DNA of 7,671 nucleotides, taken from assembly GCA_043721435.1 (NCBI GenBank), contig JAYSQR010000053.1, positions 1 through 7,671 on the forward strand, given 5' to 3'. Below the pieces are notes generated by a model, which ran no database searches, was not told the DNA's origin, and saw nothing but the letters and a program-made list of their open reading frames with translations. This document shows positions 6,356 to 7,671 of the stretch, in pieces; within the stretch, counting starts at the first letter, position 1; each line of letters begins with the position of its first letter. Made by a program: the position numbers and the translations under genes. The stretch is from VFJL01 sp043721435 (GTDB lineage: Bacteria > Pseudomonadota > Gammaproteobacteria > Burkholderiales > Nitrosomonadaceae).

Positions 6356-6407
6356 GTTCCCGACACATTTCAGACGATTGAGCTTCTCGATAACGGACGT
6401 TCAATGT
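6356..6407. repeat. Dispersed repeat D, copy 2
   Basis: This is the partner of the repeat at 5586-5637, in direct orientation 770 bp away. It starts GTTCCCGACACATTT. It occupies the gap between the IS remnant B (ending 6316) and the stop codon of the STAND fragment (6414-6416). No hairpin or coding potential was evident. It may be the scar of another small mobile repeat. Confidence 0.4.
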
Positions 6408-6413
6408 CGGAGT

Positions 6414-7576
6414 TCAGCCTCTATCAAATAGGTCATCGATTTCGTCAATAGCAAGCATTGCCGGACCTTCTGACCCCCGATCATCGCCATCGTAAGAGTT
6501 CTCAAAATAGCTATGTAACCCATCGGTCACGTCATATGACTCTAAGATATGGCCAACATCATCCGCACAAAAATCTATCCCAAGGTCAGCAAGCTCCATC
6601 TCAATTAGCTTTTCCAACTCATTGCTAGCAGTTAGATGATCCCCATATTCAAGATTCGAAAACACTGAGTTCACATCAATAAAATCGGGAAAATTTTCAG
6701 CTACTACCTCGAACACATGCTCTTTTACTAATTCGACCACTTCCCCATATCCTGATGTGGCCTCAGGGATTGTTAACAAAAGTGATGACATGGCTTGCAT
6801 TCCGTACTTGGAATCAACGGTATCAACGTTCTTTGCGACAAAATCTAATGCCTGCTCGGGTGTTACGATGCGGTGCTCAATACCCCACTCGACAACGCCG
6901 AACGAATCATCCGTTGCATCTCCCAAGCCTTTATTGAGAATAAACAGGACAGCAGCACACAAAGCCGCCGAGGCCTTGCTCTTAAAACCACCGCAGCCTC
7001 TATATACGTCACAGAGTGCCGAAACATATGAAACGCTTACACCGTCAAAATCGTTCTCAGCGAGATGTTCAACTAATGCATCACAAATCGACTTCGCATC
7101 CTTTTTAGATAGATGCCTATCACCCTGAAGGCTTCGCAGGGTAACCATCGATCGGAGAGTCCTGAGGCTTAGAAACCCAAGACGTAGCGCAACTAAATCT
7201 CCTGCATAACGTCTCAAAACGTAATCGCCAATCGATGGATTAAATAGATCGATCGTCGATGGCCCCTTGGAAGAAACGACCCGGTTGAGAAAGGATCCAG
7301 TAAGCAACCGGATATTTGACTGGAATTCTTGTCTGCCATGAAGATTCTGGTTTTCATGCAACGTTATGTAGCGGTGATAGGCCTCAGCGAGGATATTTTC
7401 GTCAATCGCGTACCCATTAAGCACCGCCAAAAATATGATTGCGCGGCCAAAATCGTCCTGTTGAGCGATGAAAGGATTTTCCCAAACTTGGGATGGATTC
7501 GTTAGCGATCGAATGATATAGTCCCAGTAGTTATCTGGAGGACATATATCAAGTCTCGTGGCATCGGTGATGTAAC
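6414..7576 (-). pseudogene. STAND NTPase-like (nSTAND3-type) protein, C-terminal fragment truncated by an IS
   Basis: About 386 codons are open from the IS junction at 7577 to TGA 6416-6414. The first in-frame initiator-like codon near the start is TTG 7430-7428, but the homologous sequence continues upstream of it to the junction (YITDATRLDICPP, YWDYIIRSLTNPSQVWENPF, then GRAIIFLAVLNG). With LTGSFLNRV and DLFNPSIGDYVLRRYA, this is the pattern I know from the winged-helix and helical region after the NTPase core of nSTAND3 proteins. Those are large conflict-system NTPases thought to sense invaders and fire an effector. The Walker A/B core and any effector domain would be upstream and are absent here. 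The rest is all-helical, repeat-like, with an acidic tail (YDGDDRGSEGP). The fragment looks richer in A+T than its neighbours. No Shine-Dalgarno sequence or start suggests expression, though an alternative start cannot be excluded. Confidence 0.65.
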
Positions 7577-7671
7577 TGAGCGGAGTCCGATTTAGTGGAC
7601 GGGCAAGTCATCTAGATTATGCCGCAGATTGTTGTCTGTTGGCATAAAACTGGTTAGCGAAATCAGCGGGT
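7577..7671 (-). mobile_element. IS3-family element, 3' end with terminal repeat (copy C)
   Basis: The element begins at the terminal repeat TGAGCGGAGTCCGATTTAGT (7577 onward, 5'-TG end) and runs off the right edge. On the minus strand the window edge enters the last codons of the transposase, PADFANQFYANRQQSAA, with TAA at 7619-7617. A P.(D/E)F segment near the C-terminus is typical of IS3-family OrfB integrases. The rest of OrfB, OrfA and the other terminus lie outside the window. This copy keeps an open frame in the visible part and is better preserved than copies A and B, so it may be a recent arrival. Its insertion point interrupts the STAND gene. Confidence 0.7.

Noticed and set aside
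6414..7430. A complete 338-aa protein starting at TTG 7430
   Set aside because: In-frame codons upstream to 7572 match the same family and there is no Shine-Dalgarno sequence at 7430. It is a truncated gene rather than a short one.
6190..7671. An intact composite transposon
   Set aside because: Copy B retains only about 125 bp and lacks most of the transposase and its outer terminus, so it cannot be a functional pair as seen here.
1..7671. CRISPR array, tRNA, rRNA or riboswitch
   Set aside because: No regularly spaced repeats, cloverleaf sequence or recognisable conserved RNA motif was found by reading both strands.

Overview
This looks like an accessory, partly decayed stretch of a Gram-negative proteobacterial chromosome. 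Lipoprotein and Sec signal peptides, a Sel1-repeat protein, a surface-adhesin-E-like protein and a BrnT/BrnA module would fit a betaproteobacterium. That placement is a soft inference from gene content, because there is no rRNA or tRNA gene to anchor it. No intact, obviously new multi-gene system is visible. The interest lies in broken defence and toxin genes and in the mobile-element debris around them.

Layout. Positions 1-133 (minus) hold the N-terminus of a SWIM zinc-finger protein that runs off the left edge. Positions 335-1666 are a graveyard: a HigA-like antitoxin relic with an 11-bp insertion, then two decayed C-terminal tails of a RecB/AddA-like helicase-nuclease exactly 830 bp apart. 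Between those tails lies a brnT-brnA toxin-antitoxin pair (minus) whose toxin has lost one base, so the toxin reads in frame into the antitoxin. Positions 1767-4065 (minus) encode a large membrane-bound M28 zinc aminopeptidase with all catalytic residues, split by a 1-nt frameshift.

A promoter at about 4211-4240 drives a probable two-gene operon (plus) of a Sel1-repeat periplasmic protein and an adhesin-E-like protein. Facing it are two minus-strand genes, a small Cys-rich lipoprotein and a small surface-antigen-like exported protein, apparently transcribed separately. All four products are probably envelope proteins. Their function is unknown.

Positions 6190-7671 hold the most interesting region. 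The C-terminal ~386 residues of a STAND-type NTPase (nSTAND3-like, a family linked to biological conflict and phage defence) have been cut off from their NTPase domain by an IS3-family element at 7577. A diverged copy of the same IS end, in inverted orientation, lies just beyond the gene's stop codon (6190-6316). A third solo IS end lies at 5229-5258. The STAND fragment looks richer in A+T than its neighbours, consistent with horizontal transfer.
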